Below, in pieces: positions 63,560 to 64,000 of a DNA stretch of 64,000 bases. This DNA comes from Hyphomicrobiales bacterium (GTDB lineage: Bacteria > Pseudomonadota > Alphaproteobacteria > Rhizobiales > JAJFHR01): contig JAJFHS010000041.1 of assembly GCA_021775475.1 (NCBI GenBank), forward strand, positions 62,001-126,000, in the 5' to 3' direction. A program made the position numbers and the translations under genes. The notes beneath the pieces were generated by a model. That model ran no database searches. It worked only from the letters and a program-made list of their open reading frames with translations, and was not told the DNA's origin. Position 1 is the stretch's first letter, and each line of letters opens with the position of its first letter.

Positions 63560-64000
63560 TTATTTATCAAGCCATATGTTGTCCAAAGACTGGTTCAAGT
63601 AGTGACTTGGAGCAATCTTCCAGCCCTTGACGTAAGAGCGGTAGGCATTGATCTTGTACCACCACAGAGTAACACCAATCAGAGCCTGGTCGTTAAGTGC
63701 GCGGGTTTCAAATTCGCGCATAAGCTTGCGTTGCTCTTCTTGGGTTTCAGCCCGTTCCAGTTTGGCATAGATAGCTTCAAGCACGGGATCGTCATAGTTA
63801 CCGTAGTTGTTGCCGGCAGAGCCGAGGAACTTGGTTACATCCGCAATCGGGTTGATGACGCTCTGGCAGTTGAAGTCGATGGAAACATCGAAATTCTTCT
63901 TTTTGCGCAGAATATCATAAAACACCGGGCTGGGATTAACCTGCTGGGTAACATTCATGCCAACCTTCTTCCACTGGTCAATCAACCATGTGCCCACAAC
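63560..64000 (-). CDS. dppA: Peptide-type ABC transporter substrate-binding protein, C-terminal part
   Basis: The 3' end (at least 146 residues) of a gene that continues beyond the right edge; the frame is open to base 64000, so the GTG at 63997 is internal. The visible part fits the C-terminal lobe of SBP_bac_5 proteins: DQWKKVGMNVTQQVNPSPVFYDILRKKKNFDVSID, YDDPVLEAIYAKLERAETQEEQRKLMREFE, and a final Trp-rich segment (VTLWWYKINAYRSYVKGW). First gene of the dpp-like operon. No ATPase genes are in view. Confidence 0.85.
   Translation of the reverse strand, partial: VVGTWLIDQWKKVGMNVTQQVNPSPVFYDILRKKKNFDVSIDFNCQSVINPIADVTKFLGSAGNNYGNYDDPVLEAIYAKLERAETQEEQRKLMREFETRALNDQALIGVTLWWYKINAYRSYVKGWKIAPSHYLNQSLDNIWLDK

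Noticed and set aside
1-64000. Tandem direct repeats suggesting CRISPR, or an integron or prophage
   Set aside because: No regularly spaced repeats, integrase, phage structural genes or tRNA-flanked segment were found in the window.

Overview
The window reads as a chromosomal stretch of an alphaproteobacterium, most likely of the Hyphomicrobiales (Rhizobiales). Evidence for this: (i) gene orders typical of that group, namely lysA / TIGR02302 protein / response regulator / MJ0042 zinc-ribbon protein / ftsE-ftsX / YdcF / plsC; DUF2125 / tyrC / hisC / metX-metW; phbA-phbB / phaR; rpmF / mtgA / ispA; (ii) an intergenic composite palindrome at 12854-12961 with the architecture of a repeat well known from Rhizobiales genomes; (iii) alphaproteobacterial operator types (GTTC-N7-GTTC for LexA, TTAA-N7-TTAAC for CtrA). 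Base composition is close to half GC by eye. I see no rRNA, tRNA, CRISPR array or intact insertion sequence.

Layout. 1-6.5 kb: end of a 3-hydroxyacyl-CoA dehydrogenase gene, a VOC protein, then a LysR regulator divergent from a methylated-amine catabolic unit (a non-pyrrolysine MttB-family methyltransferase broken by one missing base, an 805-residue FAD/GcvT dehydrogenase, and a SAM methyltransferase). 6.5-10.2 kb: TlpA thioredoxin divergent from argH-lptM-lysA. 10.3-17.4 kb: envelope and division genes (TIGR02302 protein, CpdR-like regulator, MJ0042 protein, ftsEX, YdcF, plsC). 17.5-28.7 kb: B12-dependent ribonucleotide reductase with a CtrA-type box, a small gene under a textbook SOS promoter, ChaC, DUF2125, tyrC/hisC, metX/metW, a methyltransferase, gloB and a fold-IV aminotransferase. 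28.7-36.4 kb: PHB genes phbA/phbB and their regulator phaR, a degenerate GGDEF-EAL protein, small genes, rpmF, mtgA. 36.4-41.6 kb: an accessory membrane gene between repeats, ispA, a 349-bp element with inverted ends, ispG, and znuB/znuC/zur. 41.7-48.2 kb: Asp/Glu racemase-like protein, gamma-glutamyltransferase, M20 peptidase, hemN with an FNR-type box, FAD oxidase. 48.2-56 kb: a complete branched-chain-type ABC operon (livKHMGF) ending in a DinB protein, and typA. 56-60 kb: modA, then a beta-barrel protein and a MerP-like protein behind a mer-type promoter, then modB-modC on the opposite strand. 60-64 kb: OmpA lipoprotein, nitroreductase, and a peptide-type ABC transporter (dppC, dppB, 3' part of dppA).

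How it fits together: most genes are housekeeping (Arg, Lys, Met, Tyr/His, isoprenoid, heme, division). The less ordinary parts are the regulatory architecture (LexA, CtrA, PhaR, Zur, FNR and MerR-type sites that sit where a promoter can be read), the MttB/FAD-GcvT pair as a candidate corrinoid-linked demethylation route without its corrinoid protein nearby, and a metal-responsive envelope module inserted between modA and modBC. All functional assignments are from reading the sequence; none was confirmed by a search.
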